Of a DNA stretch of 64,000 nt, positions 36,101 through 51,100 are shown in pieces. The stretch's first letter is position 1. The number at the start of each line of letters is the position of its first letter. The notes beneath the pieces are model-generated. The model did not search any database. It saw only the letters and a list, made by a program, of their open reading frames with translations, and had not been told where the DNA came from. The DNA lies in NCBI GenBank assembly GCA_036927565.1, contig JAYESD010000012.1, forward strand, positions 4,712,001 through 4,776,000, given 5' to 3'. Position numbers and translations under genes: made by a program. The stretch is from Tuctoria greenei (lineage: Eukaryota; Streptophyta; Magnoliopsida; Poales; Poaceae).

Positions 36101-39100
36101 TAGGGTTTGCATGTTTGATCCTGATTTTTTAAACTGAAGTCACCGTTTGACCCTATTTCTAACACCGTTAGCTCCAATTAACTTGAATTATTAAAAGAAA
36201 TAATAAAAACATATAAATAATAGAAACATGACCAAAATACCCTTGAAGATATGGATTCCCTGACCCTGTCTCATATCCCTACCGTATCTCAACTCTCTCC
36301 TAACCCTAGCCGCAGCCGCCGCCGGGGGCAGCAGAGGACGCGACGAGCGCGTGTGGACTGCGCGGCAGTGCGCGTGCGACAAGCTGTGCGGCGGAGGATC
36401 TGGCGTGAGCGGCGAGCGCAGGGCGGGAGCGGCGAGTGGGTTCGCATGCATGGCGCTTGCTCGATGAGATTCCCAGCGGTGAGGTACACGTCGGAAGCTG
36501 CCACTTATTAGGCTGGTTCTTGGAACCGTTCGATGAAGGAGCCAGGTCCAGTCCGCGCCTCAAAGCTCAAATTGTCGTGTTGCAAGGCGTCTGCAGGCAA
36601 GTCATTCGTTCAAATGCCATTACGTCTTTGATATGGGTAGCTGCGAAGGTGCAATAAAAGTACGAAATAAATATTGTTGTAAAAACAGATATGTGAAGTT
36701 TTAAATTATGTACTATGAAATGATTTGAGCATTTCTTATAGGTGAACAGATCATGTTGACCGCTGTTCTTCTGCTTCCATGGCGAGTGATTAAATATCAT
36801 ACGATGCCGCATTCGCGTTCCATAGTGGTGTACCACTCGGCCGTGGAACCCTCCAGGTGGAGAGACGCGAGCCACACTTTCTCTTTAGGCATCGTACGTG
36901 TTCCGCAGAAGTATGTCTCACACTTGGTGAGCCAGGGCAGAGGATCAGTTTCCCCGTCGTACTTGGGGAAACTGATCTTGTGACGGCGCAGCCCGCCGTC
37001 GTCGAAAGTCGGGCGCCCCTGGGGATATTGGTCATAGTTGCGCAGGTTAAAGTCGTCAGGGCCGCCGCCGCCACTGCCGGCGCTGCCGTTGTCGAAGCCG
37101 CCATCAACCACATCCTCATCCTGTAGGCTCGTAGCCTCCTGTTGCAGGGAGAACACCGTTTCAGGCCGTTTCTGGATGCGTGCGAGACGGAGATCATGTC
37201 GGTTGAGGCGGTTGTTCATGGCGTCCATCTGCGCAGACAAGTTGTTGATGGTGGCCATGATGTCACCAAGATCCTTCTTTGTTACGGGCCCAAAATCGTC
37301 ATTTGAGACAGACATGGCTGCTGCTCCGTGGTCTCTGGATGCTAATTGCTCTGAATCTGGACCGGGGGCACACCTCCTGTTGCGCTTGGGAGTACGCAGC
37401 GGGGAGGAGAGGAGGAGGGAAGCTTGACTGTTTGAAATCAGGGGATATCGCGATGGAGGAGGGGAGATGTCACGACGACTAGGGTTAGGATTCATAGCCA
37501 TGGTGACCCAAGGAGAAGAACAATCCAATGGGCAATTCTTATTTTCCTGGATGAAGAGTACATGAGGGAGGGGGACTGCTTATATAGGGGGAGGATCCCC
37601 CTGGCCGCACCCAACAGATAGGTTGGAGACAACCCCCAACCGATCAAGACTGTCTCCACACCATATCTAATCTACTTTCTATTTAAACTCCACCCAATCT
37701 CTAACTTATTTATTCTTTAAACTTTCCTTAATCTAATAGATCTTCTAGAAGACTTCAACCTCCCTGGTGTGGCTGGGCTGCTGCAGCCTGGTTGTGGGCG
37801 TCGTGGGCCCCACGCTGGCCATATTGGCGGCCCACGAACGCATCCGCAACACGTATCTTCTATGAAGCTCATGCAATCCACAACGTAGTCATCCACCTAG
37901 GTACAGACTTATTTTCAGTAATTACTGTGGCCAAAATAACAGGCCAACACCTACTGTTCACGGAATATACATTCTGGGAGCATCACATGTATGGAAGCAA
38001 AGGAACAACTTCTTCATTAAAAGAGGGCTCGTGCCAACTATAGAATCTTGGAAACAGAGCTTCTTGGAGTGCAGGAACAAGGAATGCAACCTGACAAACA
38101 ACACATTTTCACTAGCCACTTGTACAGATAAATCAAGCGTCTTTGTATTTTTCCCTTGTGTTCTATTTGTTGCTTCTGGAGCCTTTGCTCCATGCAAGAT
38201 GCATAGTGCTTTTATTTTTATTTTTATATTCTCCAAAAAACAAAGCATAGCCATCCGGCCCCATCCCCAAGGAGAACAGAACGACATTAGAGCCTAATTT
38301 GTTACTTCTTCAGTACATTCTTGTTGTGTTTGTTCATATGCGAGACAAAAGGCAGCACCTACAAATAAAAGAAAATGGTTTTCTTTCGTTTCTAGATAAT
38401 GAGCATCTCCAGAGGAGATATGCAAAGTAAAATTTTCGTTAATGGTTAAACAAACACTCATTGCGTATGAGTGAAATAAAGTGGAAGTTTCTTTTAGAAG
38501 GAATTTTGCCAAGTATCTTAGTTTTATTATAGAGGAAATGAACTATATGCAATACCAGTTGCATAGAGAGGCGTCTTTGTATCTTTTAGTCCACGGAAGA
38601 CTCCTTGCATTGCAAGAGATAAAAGAACAGCTGGAGCGCCAAGGGATCTGAGTACCAAATATTGTAATGCAGGCTTCAACATGTCTGAGTCCTAGCAGAA
38701 AATAGTACTTAACTCAAAAGGTATATAGTTAAGGAGAAAGATAAAAAAAATAATTCCCTAACATGTTCTTAAGTAGAAGTCTTTGTCTTGTCCATCCTGA
38801 ACACTAAAGCAGACATACTGTTTGATTGCAACAGTTTCACAAGTATATTTATCCTTTTAATATCATATATGAACAGTACATATCTTTGCATTTCCACAGG
38901 TAAAATGTCTAGAGTAGCAGTGAGAATAATCAACAAATTGTGACAATTTGGTTCAGTATGTTCTTTAGTTCACTTTCAGAAACTCAATGAGAAACGAGCG
39001 TTATCATTTATGCTTGTGCTGGAACAGATTAGAGGGCATATCAGTAAGGGAAGAATCATAAAGAAACAATTACCAGCTTTACGCCCATGTAACTTAATAT

Positions 39101-42100
39101 AGGTTTTGTTGACAGCACAAGTAGTAGAGTTTCAAGCAGACCGAGCGCCCCGCCAAGTAATAGTGCTGTAGACACTGATGGAATGTGTTTCCTATTGTGT
39201 GCACTATTGACCTCTAGTTCTGTAGAAGATTGACTGTTTGTTGCAGTAGCCTCTGCGATTAAAACTGTAATTTGACTGTAAAAGTGAATTGCTAAGCTGT
39301 TTATGCTAATGAAAAATGAATATCACCTTCAGGAGACATAAGTTCCTCCATTTCACTACTTGGAACATTGTATTTGTAGTCTTCATTTATTTTGTCTTTG
39401 TTTCTGGTATCAGACATAGCATCCTCCTCGGCAACAAACGATGTTGTAACACTGACCAGGGGAAATATTGCAATTCTCGAGACCTGATTAAAGACTGCAA
39501 TTGATATACCTACAGCTGCCAGTTCCGTGGAGCCTGTTTGTCATAAAAGAGAAGGAATTAAAGCAATCAAACTAACTATATAAATTAACTAAACATAAGA
39601 AAATGGTTGTGTTATTCTCACAAAACATTTTGTTCAACAAATTTGTAATAAGCATAATTGAAAAAATAAACATAAATGTAACAGCTAGCATTTATCACAA
39701 TAGGACTACACCAAGGATCAGCCTTAAGCCAATACATCTTTTCCTTAGTGATATATGAGTTGTCAAATGATATAAATGGGATATCCCTTGGTGTATGCTC
39801 TTTGTTGATGATGTAGTGTTGGTAGATGAAACTAGGGATGGTGTCGGTAAAAAAATTAGAGCTATGAAGGCAGACCTTATAGTCGAAGGGGTTTAGGCTT
39901 AGTAGGACAAAGACTGAGCATATGAGGTACGATTTTAGTGGTGTTGGGTGTGAAGAGGGAAATGCTAATCTACAAGGATAAATAGTACCTAGGAGGGACT
40001 CATTTCGTTATTTAGGATCAATGCTACAAAACAATGATGATATTGACGAGGATGTTTGCCACATGATCAAAGTCGGGTGGATGAAGTAGTGTCAAGCATT
40101 TGAGATCTTATGTGATAAGAAGGTCCCACGAAAACTGAAAGTAAAGTTCTATAGGACGGTGATAAGACCGGTCATGCTATATGAGACGAAATGTTGACCA
40201 ACTAAAAGGCAACATTTCCAACAAATGAGTGCTACAGAAATGCGCATGTTGCGATGGATGTGCGGTCACACAAGAAGGGACCAAATTAGGAATGTGGTAA
40301 AAGGTGGGGGTGGCACCGATTGAGGAGAAACTAGTCCAACATTAACTACGGTGGTTTGGACACATCCAGCGGAGACTTCCAAAAGCACCGGTTAACAGTG
40401 GGACTCTAAATTGTAGCCAAAATATTAGGAGAGGTAGAGGACGACCAAGGTTGACATGACAGAAGGCTGTGAAGTGAGACTTGAAGGAGTGGGATATACC
40501 TAGAGATTTGGCTTATGATAGGACTGCATAGAGATTAGCAATTCACGTGTTAGAATCTTAGTTTATTCGTATTTTATTATTTTTATCTTTTTTTTAATTA
40601 ACCCCGTCTATGTTGTAATGATATAGCCAGTCCCAAGTCCGAATAAAGGAGGAGGGGTTGTGATAGGCTTGGTGAGCCAACAACTATACTTAGCCATTCT
40701 TATAGAAATGAAACCTATTAGATATTCGTTGGGACGTAAGACTCTTAGTGACGCGTCATACCGGAACACGAGTATGGTGTTAAGTGGGCGAGGGTCGGGT
40801 CGCCACCGCCTTAGTGGCGCGCTACATCATCACCCGGATGTAGTGATAAGTGAGCAAAGGTATTTGCATCATATTTGGTGAATGCGAAGGGTAAGGAAGC
40901 TAGCCGGGGAAACTAGGTTTCAGGTGGGTAGTTGGAATGTAGGATTCTTGATGGGAAAGCTACGAGAGTTAGTGGACTTTGCAATTAGGAGACGTGTAAA
41001 TATTCTTTGTGTACAAGAGACTAGATGGGCAGGTCAAAAGGCGAGAGAGGTCGAGAATACCGGTTTCAAAATTTGGTTTTCTGGCTCGACTGGGACTAGA
41101 AATAGCGTAAGCATCATATTAGATAAGAGTTTCAATGATGGAATAGTTGATGTCCACAGACGAGTGGATAGGATCATCCTAGTCAAGGTAGTTGTGGGGG
41201 ACCTTATCCTGAATGTCATTAGTGCTTATGCTCCACAAGTTGGGCTGGACATGAGCACTAAGTGACAATTTTGGGAAGACTTAGAGGATATGGTTAGTAG
41301 TGTACCAATAGCTGAAAGTTGCCTAGAGGGGGGGTGAATAGGTTAATTGACCTGCAAATAACTCAATAAAACGAGATTAAATTACAGGGGGCGGACTAGT
41401 CCGGTCAGGGGGCGGACTAGTCCGGTTAGCCTGCGTGAATAACCCTAAAAAATTGTTTCTAGCAAGTTTTAGGGAATTTTCTCGTTGCTACAAGTGAGTA
41501 TATGTTTAAGTCAAGTTGAGCAACAACCTACACAAGAGCAAGTCAATTTTCCACAAGTTTGTAGCAATGCGGAGTATGAAACGAGACTATCAACCCTAGA
41601 ACAAAGTAATCAATAGAATGAATGCGAAGAACACAAGGGGGCAAGGATTTTATCCCGAGGTTCGATTCCACACAAGGAATCTACGTCCCCGTTGAGGAGT
41701 CCACGAAGGACCGGGTCCAACAACCCTTCCCTCACCAAGTTTACCGCACGGGCCTAACTTGGTTCTCCACTAATCACAACGGTGATTACAAGGTTCGTTG
41801 GGGCTTCTCACAAACTGAGGCTCCCACACCACAAAGATGATCAACACAATGAAACAAACTCAATACACAGCCCACAAAGACTCAACGAGTGCAAGAGATC
41901 AAACCGGGAGCACAAGCGCGATGTTCTTCCTCTTCTCCACCTCACTAAACCCTAATCCACTCAAGAATTAGTTTTAGAGGGAAAGTAGGCAAGAAGGAGG
42001 CTTAGGAGTGCTCCAAGTTGGCTGTGGCGGCGCTAGGGTTTGAGTTTTTCCAAAGGTATTCGAAATGAGGCCGGGGGTCCCCTTTTTATAGGGGTCCCAA

Positions 42101-45100
42101 GCCCAATCTGCTGACTTCAGCAAAAGGGCGGACTAGTCCGGCCACTGGCCCGGACTAGTCCGGCCTAGGGGACCACTGACCCCTTTGTCAGGTCCCGACA
42201 GCTAACACACTATCGTCACGCTACCCGCCAAACTTCAAATTCAAACGGTCACTTCCAGAATGGACTAGTCCGGTCAACACCGGACTAGTCCGATCTCACA
42301 CAGAGCCTTCTGCTCCGTGTGAAAACGGACTAGTCTGAGGACCACGGACTAGTCCGGCCCCTAGGGCGGACTAGTCCGGTCCTCCCAGACTTAGCCACAG
42401 AAGCACCTTTTCCTAGCCAACCCGGACTAGTCCGGCCCCACGGGCGGATTAGTCCGTTCTCACTCAGGACCTCTTGGTCCGGTCCAAAACGGACAAGTCC
42501 GTGATTTTGGGACTTCATCCCCAAAACCCACTCACAGCTACCCGGACTAGTCCGGTCACAAACGGACTAGTCCGATCTCAGTCAGACACTTCTGGTCCGG
42601 CCGACAACGGACTTGGCCGGCCAGGGACGGACTAGTCCGGCCTCCTGCACGGACTAGTCCGGCCCTACAGCCAGACCTCTCATTCACTCATTTCTTTCAT
42701 AGGTTTGACCTCTAAACCACTTTGAGCTCCCAAACTTGATCTCAATGCACTTTACACACGCACCCTCCTATTTCTACGGCTAGTCTAACTCAACACGCTA
42801 GAAACCCTAGTTTCCACGCTTCGAGTTGACTCCGTTTCCTTCCTTTTCCTTTTTTTGAGGGTTTGCGTCTCCGATCGAGTCCACACCTGTGCTAAGATCA
42901 CTTGAGCTCATTAGCGACTTAATTGTCGTCATCAATCATCCAAAACCCACGGGGAACCTAGATGCACTTTCAATCTCCCTCTTTTTGGTGATTGATGACA
43001 ACACATTAAGTCCTTCACAAATAAGAGTATAAAGTTTGGTTTTCATAACTTGTGTGCGTATGAATGACTCCCCCTCAATGTATGCAACATGTAAAAGAGA
43101 TGGAGAAGTTCTTTCATACCCACACACGTTATGGTGGGGTGCCTACGTGATGTGCTCAACAGTTTGTGACAAGACATGAATAACATCAATACATTCATAA
43201 GATTGACAATAAGAGCAATATATTGATAGTAGGCAACATTAACGAGTCTTGCACAAATGTAAACATCCAAGAGCATAAATATATTACAAAATAAGTCCAT
43301 AAATCACAAACACACCCACAAACGATTAACTCCCCCTTAACTCTCCCCCTTTGGCATCAAGGCACCAAAAAGGAAAAGAAGGGAGGAAACTAAGACCTAA
43401 GAACTAGTCCTCGTCTTCGCCACTTCCACTCTCCGTGGCCTCGGAATCTTCGACGTCGTCCTCATGATCATCGGCATCGTCGTCGTCGTCGTCGGAGTTC
43501 CTTGCCGAGGGAGCAGCCCGAGAGGAGCTTCCATCCTCTTGGAGCTGGGCGAGCTCATCGGCGGTGAAGTTTGGGAATGGAGTGATCTCCCCATCACTCA
43601 CCTCCGGAGAGGACATCGGGACCTCCAGCTTGTCGCACACCGCCTTAAGGTATTTTTCTTGACGCTTGTGTGCCCTTTGAGCGCGAATCTCTTGCTTCCG
43701 GCAAGAAGTGAAGATCGCCTTGAAGCATTTGAAGAAGGCACTCATTGATTGAGGCGGAGGCGGAGACGGAGGTGCCACGGGGCGAGATGGAGGATCCGCA
43801 TTCTTGCGACGAGGGGGAACAGGGACATTCGGGGGCTTCTGAGGACGAAGCGGGCGATGCGACACGTCCTTGACAAAGGTCACGCCCGACACCTTCTCAA
43901 TGAGGCACATGATGTAGGGGGCATACCCGCAAGCACGGTTGGGAGTATGCGAGATGTTGAAGATGTCGTCGAAGATGTAATCGACGAGGTTGAACTTCTC
44001 TTCCCCATCGATCAGAAGTAGTAGGTGCCTCAGGTTCCCTTGAATCACCCCAGCATCACCGTCCTTCGGTGCTATCGTACGTCTGAGGATTCTGTTCATG
44101 ATGCTGTAGAAGGGCTTGATGTTGCGGGTGAGGCCGGCATCAAATGGAACGTGACTTGGATACATATATGCTAGCTCTTCACGATCCACGGCCTTAAGGT
44201 TAGAGATTATAATCTCATGATCCATGTGTGTCTCAAGCCCTAAAATCCTGGCAAACTCTGCGAAGGTGACTGAGTACTGCTCACCATGAGTCATCCAAAT
44301 AATTTTCCTGTCACCAGAGGTGGTGAAGTAGATGGTGGAGTAGAACTGCAGAATCACTTCGACGTTCCAGTCATACTTGAATCCCATGATCTGCTTGAGG
44401 TCATGGCGCTCAGCGGCTTCGATGACGGCGTCGAAAGCAGAATGTTGCTTGTTGGCCATGTAACCCCAGTCAACCCATTGAGCTTCTATTACCGGCTTCT
44501 TCATCTGCTGATAGACCAGCCGGTAGTAGTCACAATGGAAGTCACACCAGAATCTGGGATCTGCCGTGCTCCTCTCAAACTTGTAGACCTTTTCTTCCCT
44601 TAGCCTCCTGGCCTTTTCAGCCCCTTTGCCATGAAATACATTAGCAGACAATTCCTTCTGTCTGTTGGGATTCCTCTCTGGTGTGTGGACTTCAAGGGGG
44701 CCAATGGAGGTGGCTTTCCCTTTCTCTTTGATCACAACACCTCCAGCTGCCTTCTTTGATGACATCTTGACAGCTGGCTTTTTCTTCTTTGGCTCGACAG
44801 GAGCCGGAGCCTTTCCCTTCTTCGGGTCACGCTCAACCCGAGGCTCAGCTTCCATTTGAGCTGGCTCCTTGCCCTTCGCCTTCTCGCCAACGGTGACGAG
44901 CTTCTTTCTCTTGGGGGCACTGGCCTCAGCAGCCCTGGAGTTGTGAGCCTCCCTGTCCTCCCTTTTCTTCTTCCTCAGCTCATTCAGTGATTCTGCGGTG
45001 GCACGGGCAATGGCTTCATCCTCATTGTAGATGCTCGCAGCCACCTTGGATGTTTCGAGTGCCTTGAGCTTTCTTTCCTCCTTGGCCTTCTGCGCCTCCA

Positions 45101-48100
45101 TTAGCGCAGCCTTAGTCCGAGCCTCGGCAATTTGGGCCTTGGTACGCCCCTCGAGGTTGACACGCGGAGGAGAGCGCTCGGAGTTCGACATTCTGTGCAA
45201 AGGATGGAGAGAGGAAGATATGAGCCTAGGAAGAAGAAGTATTGCCGAAAAGATCTCGAGAACCAACTAGAAGTAGGGTTTGCCCTGTGCAAACCGGACT
45301 TGTCCGCCCCAGGGGCGGACTAGTCCGCCGGCCGGACTTGTCCGCCTGGTGGCCGGACTAGTCCGGGTTACACAGGAAGAACCCTAACCCTAATCGATTC
45401 ATCGAAAAATTTGTGAACCAATGCGCAATGCTCCTAGGCTATGATCGCAAGGGTGTATAGAACAACATTAATGAAGGTGTTCCTATCAAAAACTTGAAGA
45501 ATCAAGAATGGGGCTAGTTTTTGAGGAACGGTGAAATACCTTCAAAAATCCGCTTGAGTCGTCGAAATCGGCGTGGATCTCGAAGGTGGAGCGCGGGGAA
45601 GTGATCCCTCACTCCCAAGGACTTCGATGCGCGGATTGGAGTTGAGTTTTGGTGGTTGGAGCGCAAAATCGCCGATTTGGGGGCGGTTGTGCGCGCGTGG
45701 AAGCTTGAGAGTCAAGTGAGAGAGAGAGGGGGTCCGGGCCGCCTGGGGGTTAAAGTCCCCAAGGGCCGGACTAGTCCGGTTGAGGGGCCGGACTAGTCCG
45801 GTCTGCGGACCAGACCCAGACTAGTCCGGGTCCGGACTTGTCCGGTGGAAGGCCGGACTAGTCCGGTGTGCGGACTAGCCGCGGACTAGTCTGACCCGGA
45901 CTTGTCCGGCCTTAGGGGCGGACTAGTCCGGTCCAGCTGGGCTGAAAAACAATATATTTGGGTTTTGCCCATAAAGATAAGTCCTTTTGGACAGATATAG
46001 CAAGGAAAACATGACAAACATGATTATGAGTCAATAAAGAACAACTCATGAACATTTTCATGAAGAAAATAGATTTCTCAAACAAATTTGAGGAGAAATC
46101 GACATAGAGAGGAGTTTTTCGAAGTGTGGCTCAAAATATATGAGGAATGTGGTTTAAGCCACGTTCCGAGAATCCAACACGTTGAGCTCACTTCTTAGCT
46201 CACAGAAACGCTTCTCGTCAAGAGGCTTGGTGAAGATGTCCGCAAGTTGATGTTCCGTCCTCACATGCGAAATCTCAATGTCTCCCTTCATTGAGTGATC
46301 TCGCAAGAAATGGTGTCGAATGTCTATATGTTTGGTCCTAGAGTGTTCCACCGGATTATGGGCTATCTTGATTGCACTCTCGTTGTCACACAAGAGTGGA
46401 ATTTTACGCAGGTTAATCCCATAATCCCTAAGAGTTTGTCGCATCCAAAGAAGTTGTGCACAACAACTTCCGGCTGCAACGTATTCAGCTTCGGCGGTGG
46501 AGAGAGCAATAGAGTTTTGCTTCTTAGAGGACCAAGACACAAGAGATCGACCTAAGAATTGGCACGTACCCGATGTGCTCTTCCTATCAACTTTGCACCC
46601 CGCATAGTCCGCATCGGAATATCCGATGAGGTTAAACTTGGATCCTTTGGGGTACCAAAGTCCTAGGGTAGGTGTGTGTACAAGATATCTCAAGATCCTT
46701 TTAACGGCGGTCAAATGACAAGCCTTGGGTGCTGCTTGAAAGCGTGCACACATACACACACTTAGCATGATATCGGGCCTAGATGCACAAAGATAGAGGA
46801 GTGATCCGATCATAGACCTATATAGCTTTTGATCCACACTTGGACCGTCCTCATTTAGGTCTAGGTGTCCATTTGTCCCCATAGGGGTTTTGATGGGTTT
46901 TGCTTTGTCCATGTCAAACTTTCTTAGAATATCTTGAGTATACTTAGTTTGACTTATGAACGTCCCTTCTTTGAGTTGTTTCACTTGAAATCCTAGAAAG
47001 AACTTCAACTCACCCATCATGGACATTTCAAACCTCTCCGTCATTATCTTGGAGAACTCGTCACAAAACACCTTATTTGTGGAACCAAATATGATGTCAT
47101 CCACATATATTTGGCACACAAAAAGATCCTCGTTGAAGTGCTTTGTGAAAAGGGTATAATCCGCTTTTCCTATCCTAAAACCATTCTCAACTAGAAAGTC
47201 TCTTAGGCACTCATACCAAGCTCTAGGAGCTTGCTTGAGGCCATAAAGGGCCTTTCGCAATTTGTACACATGGTTAGGATAGTTTTGATCTTCAAACCCT
47301 GGAGGTTGCTCTACATAAACTTCTTCCTTGATTGGGCCATTAAGGAATGCACTCTTAACATCCATTTGGTAGAGTTTGAAGTCATGATGAGTAGCAAAGG
47401 CTAGTAATATCCGAATTGACTCAAGCCTAGCTACGGGGGCAAATGTCTCATCAAAATCCAATCCTTCAACTTGTGAGTATCCTTTTGCCACAAGTCGTGC
47501 CTTGTTCCTAGTTACCACGCCATGCTCATCTTGTTTGTTGCGAAACACCCACTTGGTTCCAACAACATTAGCTTGAGGGCGCTTGACAAGCTCCCAAACC
47601 TTGTTCCTTTCAAAGTTGTTGAGCTCCTCTTGCATGGCAACTACCCAATCCGGATCCCTTAAGGCATCTTCAACCTTATGTGGTTCCAAGGATGAGACAA
47701 AAGAGAAATGCTCACAAAAGTTTGCAACACGTGAGCGTGTTGTTACTCCTTTTGTGATATATCCTAGAATGTTGTCAACGGGATGGTCCCGTTGAACACT
47801 TTGATGAACACGAGGATGCGGGGGTTGACCTCTTGAATTACTTGGTTCATCTTCTTCACTTTGGTCTCCCCCTTGATTCATGCCTCCCCCTTGATCTTCA
47901 TTCTCATTATCACTTTGGGGAGCATCTAGAGGATCTTCAACTTGTCCAATGGGGTTTTGACCTACTTCATAGAGAGGATGGTCACTTGAACTTTGAGATG
48001 GTTCTTGTGGGCGAACATCTCCAAGTGCCATTCTCCTCAGAGCTTCTAGTGGAGGTTCCTCTTGATCAAGGGCATGTTGATCAACCTGCTCCACTTGAGA

Positions 48101-51100
48101 GCCATTGGTCTCGTCAAACACTACGTCACGTGCTACTTCAACAATTCCGGAGGATTTGTTGAACACACGGTATGCATGAGTGTTTGAGTCATATCCAAGC
48201 AAGAAACCCTAATCGGACTTTGAAGCAAACTTCGAAGTCCTAGGCTTCTTGTTGAGGATATAGCACTTGCTACCAAAGACCCGAAAGTAAGAAACATTGG
48301 GTTTCTTACCAATGAGAAGCTCATAAGGAGTCTTCTTGAGGAGGCGATGAAGGTACAATCGGTTCACGGCATGGCAAGCGGTGTTAACCGCTTCCGCCCA
48401 AAACCGGTCCGATGTTTTGTACTCATCTAGCATCGTCCTTGACATCTCAATAAGCGTCCCATTCTTTCTTTCGGCTATGCCATTTTGTTGTGGAGAATAG
48501 GGAGCGGAAAACTCATGCTTGATGCCCTCCTCATCTAGGAACTCTTCTACTTGCATGTTCTTGAATTCGGTGCCATTATCACTCCTTATAGCCTTTATCC
48601 TTAAGGTGAACTCATTTTGAGCTCTCCTTAGGAATTTCTTGAGGACACCGGGGGTTTCACTCTTATCATGCAAGAAAAACACCCAAGTATATCTAGAGAA
48701 GTCATCAACGATGACTAGACCATACTTGTTGCCACCGATGCTAATGTAAGCAATGGGGCCAAAAAGATTCATATGGAGTAACTCCAAAGGTCTAGTTGTC
48801 GTCATGACGTTCTTGGAGGGGTGTTGAGCTCCTACTTGCTTTCCCGCTTGGCAAGCACTACATGGCCTATCCTTTTCAAATACTACATCCTTTAGGCCAC
48901 GAACATGCTCACCCTTAAGGAGCTTTTGAAGGTTTCTCATTCCAACATGGGCTAGCCTTCTGTGCCAAAGCCATCCCATGTTGGCTTTTGCCATTAAGCA
49001 TGTGTCAAGTTGAGCTTTATCCGCGGTGAAGTCCACAAGATAGAGCTTTCCCTTGAGCACTCCCTTAAAGGCTATCGAGTCATTACCTTCTCTAATGACA
49101 CTCACTCCCTCACTAGTAAACACACATTTATATCCTCTATCACATAGTTGTGATATGGATAGGAGATTATAGTCTAGAGAATCAACATGCAAGACATTTG
49201 ATAAAGTATGTAATGAGGAGATAGAAATTTTACCGGAGCCAAGGATTTTCCCTTGGCTATTGTCCCCAAAGAAGATTCCTTCACTTGGGTCCTTATTCTC
49301 CTCATACTCTATGAACATGCTTCTCTCTCCGGTCATGTGGTTGGTGCATCCGCTATCCAATACCCATTTCGATCCACCGGAGGAGTAAGCCTACAAAACA
49401 AGTTTTATGCCTTTCTTTTAGGTACCCAAGCGGAGTTGGGTCCTTTGACGTTAGTGGTTAGGCATTTTGGCACCCACACGCAAGGCTTGCGGCTCTTGCG
49501 GAGTGGCCCAACATATCTAGCAAACACCTTGCCGTGTTTGTTCTTCTTCAACACATAAGATGCATCAAAATCATGAAATAAATGATGCGGTTCAGATTTA
49601 GGCAAGTTTTTGCTAGAGGGTGAGTTCTTTTCATTTTTAGTTTGGGATGAACTCCCCTTAACAAAGACAATCATGTCTTTGCCATACTTGGAGGTTTTGG
49701 CGTTATGCCTTGCACCTCTAGTATAGCCAAGACCATCCTTGACATGGGGTGGTCTTGTGTTGGTGAATGCACTTCGTGCATATGCCACCTTCTCCTTGTC
49801 AAAGATGGCACCCTTAGGTGCTTGTTTGCCTTGTGCTAGGTTGAGTTCATCCTTAAGTTTAAGGATCAAGTTGGAGCACTTGCAAGGTGATGTTGCCTTG
49901 GATGAGGCCTTTGAGGGGGTTGAGCTCTTGAAGGAAGAGGCTACATTGTTCTTGAGTGACTCAACTTGAGTCTCAAGGATCTTGTTAGCTTTTGACAAGC
50001 TTCCAAGTTCATCCTTGAGCTCAATCGACTTCTCCTCAAGACTTGAACACGTTTTCTTGCAAAGAGCAAGTTCGTGTTCCAATGCCTTGCTCTTCTCTCT
50101 TTCGAGCTCAAGGAGCTCATCAAGCTCTTGACATCTCTCCTTCTCAAGGATGAGCATGTCCTCTTGTCTATTGATGAGATCCTCCTTCTCAAAGATCTCA
50201 TCCATAAGCAATTTCATCCTTCGTAGGGTGCTTTTACTTATGTCCTTAAACATACTCTCATTTTCACTAGCGCTATCAAAATCATCATGTGAGGAAGTTG
50301 GGGAGAAAGGATGAGATGTTACCTTTCTCTTTCCTTCCCTTGCCATAAGGCAAGTAGGCTTGTGGTCGTTGTTGAGGTTGGGGAAGAGCTTGCCTCCCTT
50401 GGAGTTCCTCCCGATGGCTATGGTGGCCATCTTCTCCTCTTCTTCTTCGGAGGAGGACTCATCGTTAGAGTCCCACTCCTTCCCCAAATGGGCTTGTCCG
50501 GAGGGCCTCTTCTTCTTGAAGAATCTCCTTTCTTGAGGCTTCCCTTCCTTCTTCTTCTTCGTTTCTTCGTGTGGGCAATCAGCGATGAAGTGCCCATACT
50601 CGCCACAGTTGTAGCAAGACTTTTTTGATTTGGGCCTTGCTCTTTCCTTTCCCTTGCCCTCATAGTTGTGCCCCCCTTTCTTCCTCCTCATCATTCTCTT
50701 GAATTTGTTGATGAAGAAGGCCTCTTCCTCATCGGTGTCGAGGCTCTCCTCATCACTTTCTTCTTGCTCCTTTGAAGAGGGCGTTGCCTTGAGTGCAACG
50801 TTCTTCATCTTGGAGGCGGTGAACTTTTGGAGGTCGTTGTAGAAGAGCGCCTTCTTCTCCATGATTTCATGGTTGATGATCCTCCCAAGGACCTCCTCCG
50901 GAGTCATTTGAGTGAACCCCGGGCTTTCCCGAATCATGGAGCACAGAGAGACGTTCCTAGGCATGAATGCCCGGATCATCCTCTTCACCACCTCGTGGTC
51001 GGTCCACTTGGTGCAGCCATATGATCGGCTCTTGTTGATCAGCACCTTCAGCCGGTTGTACATGTCTTGGGGGGATTCACCATCCAAGATGGCGAATCTC

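Noticed and set aside
42129..42664. Palindrome arrays as a CRISPR-like or satellite array
   Set aside because: Units are palindromic, irregularly spaced and part of an LTR promoter in a plant genome, without uniform spacers or constant period.
43404..45191. Third ORF of SIRE A as an envelope gene
   Set aside because: No signal peptide, hydrophobic segments or glycoprotein-like features can be seen; left as function unknown.
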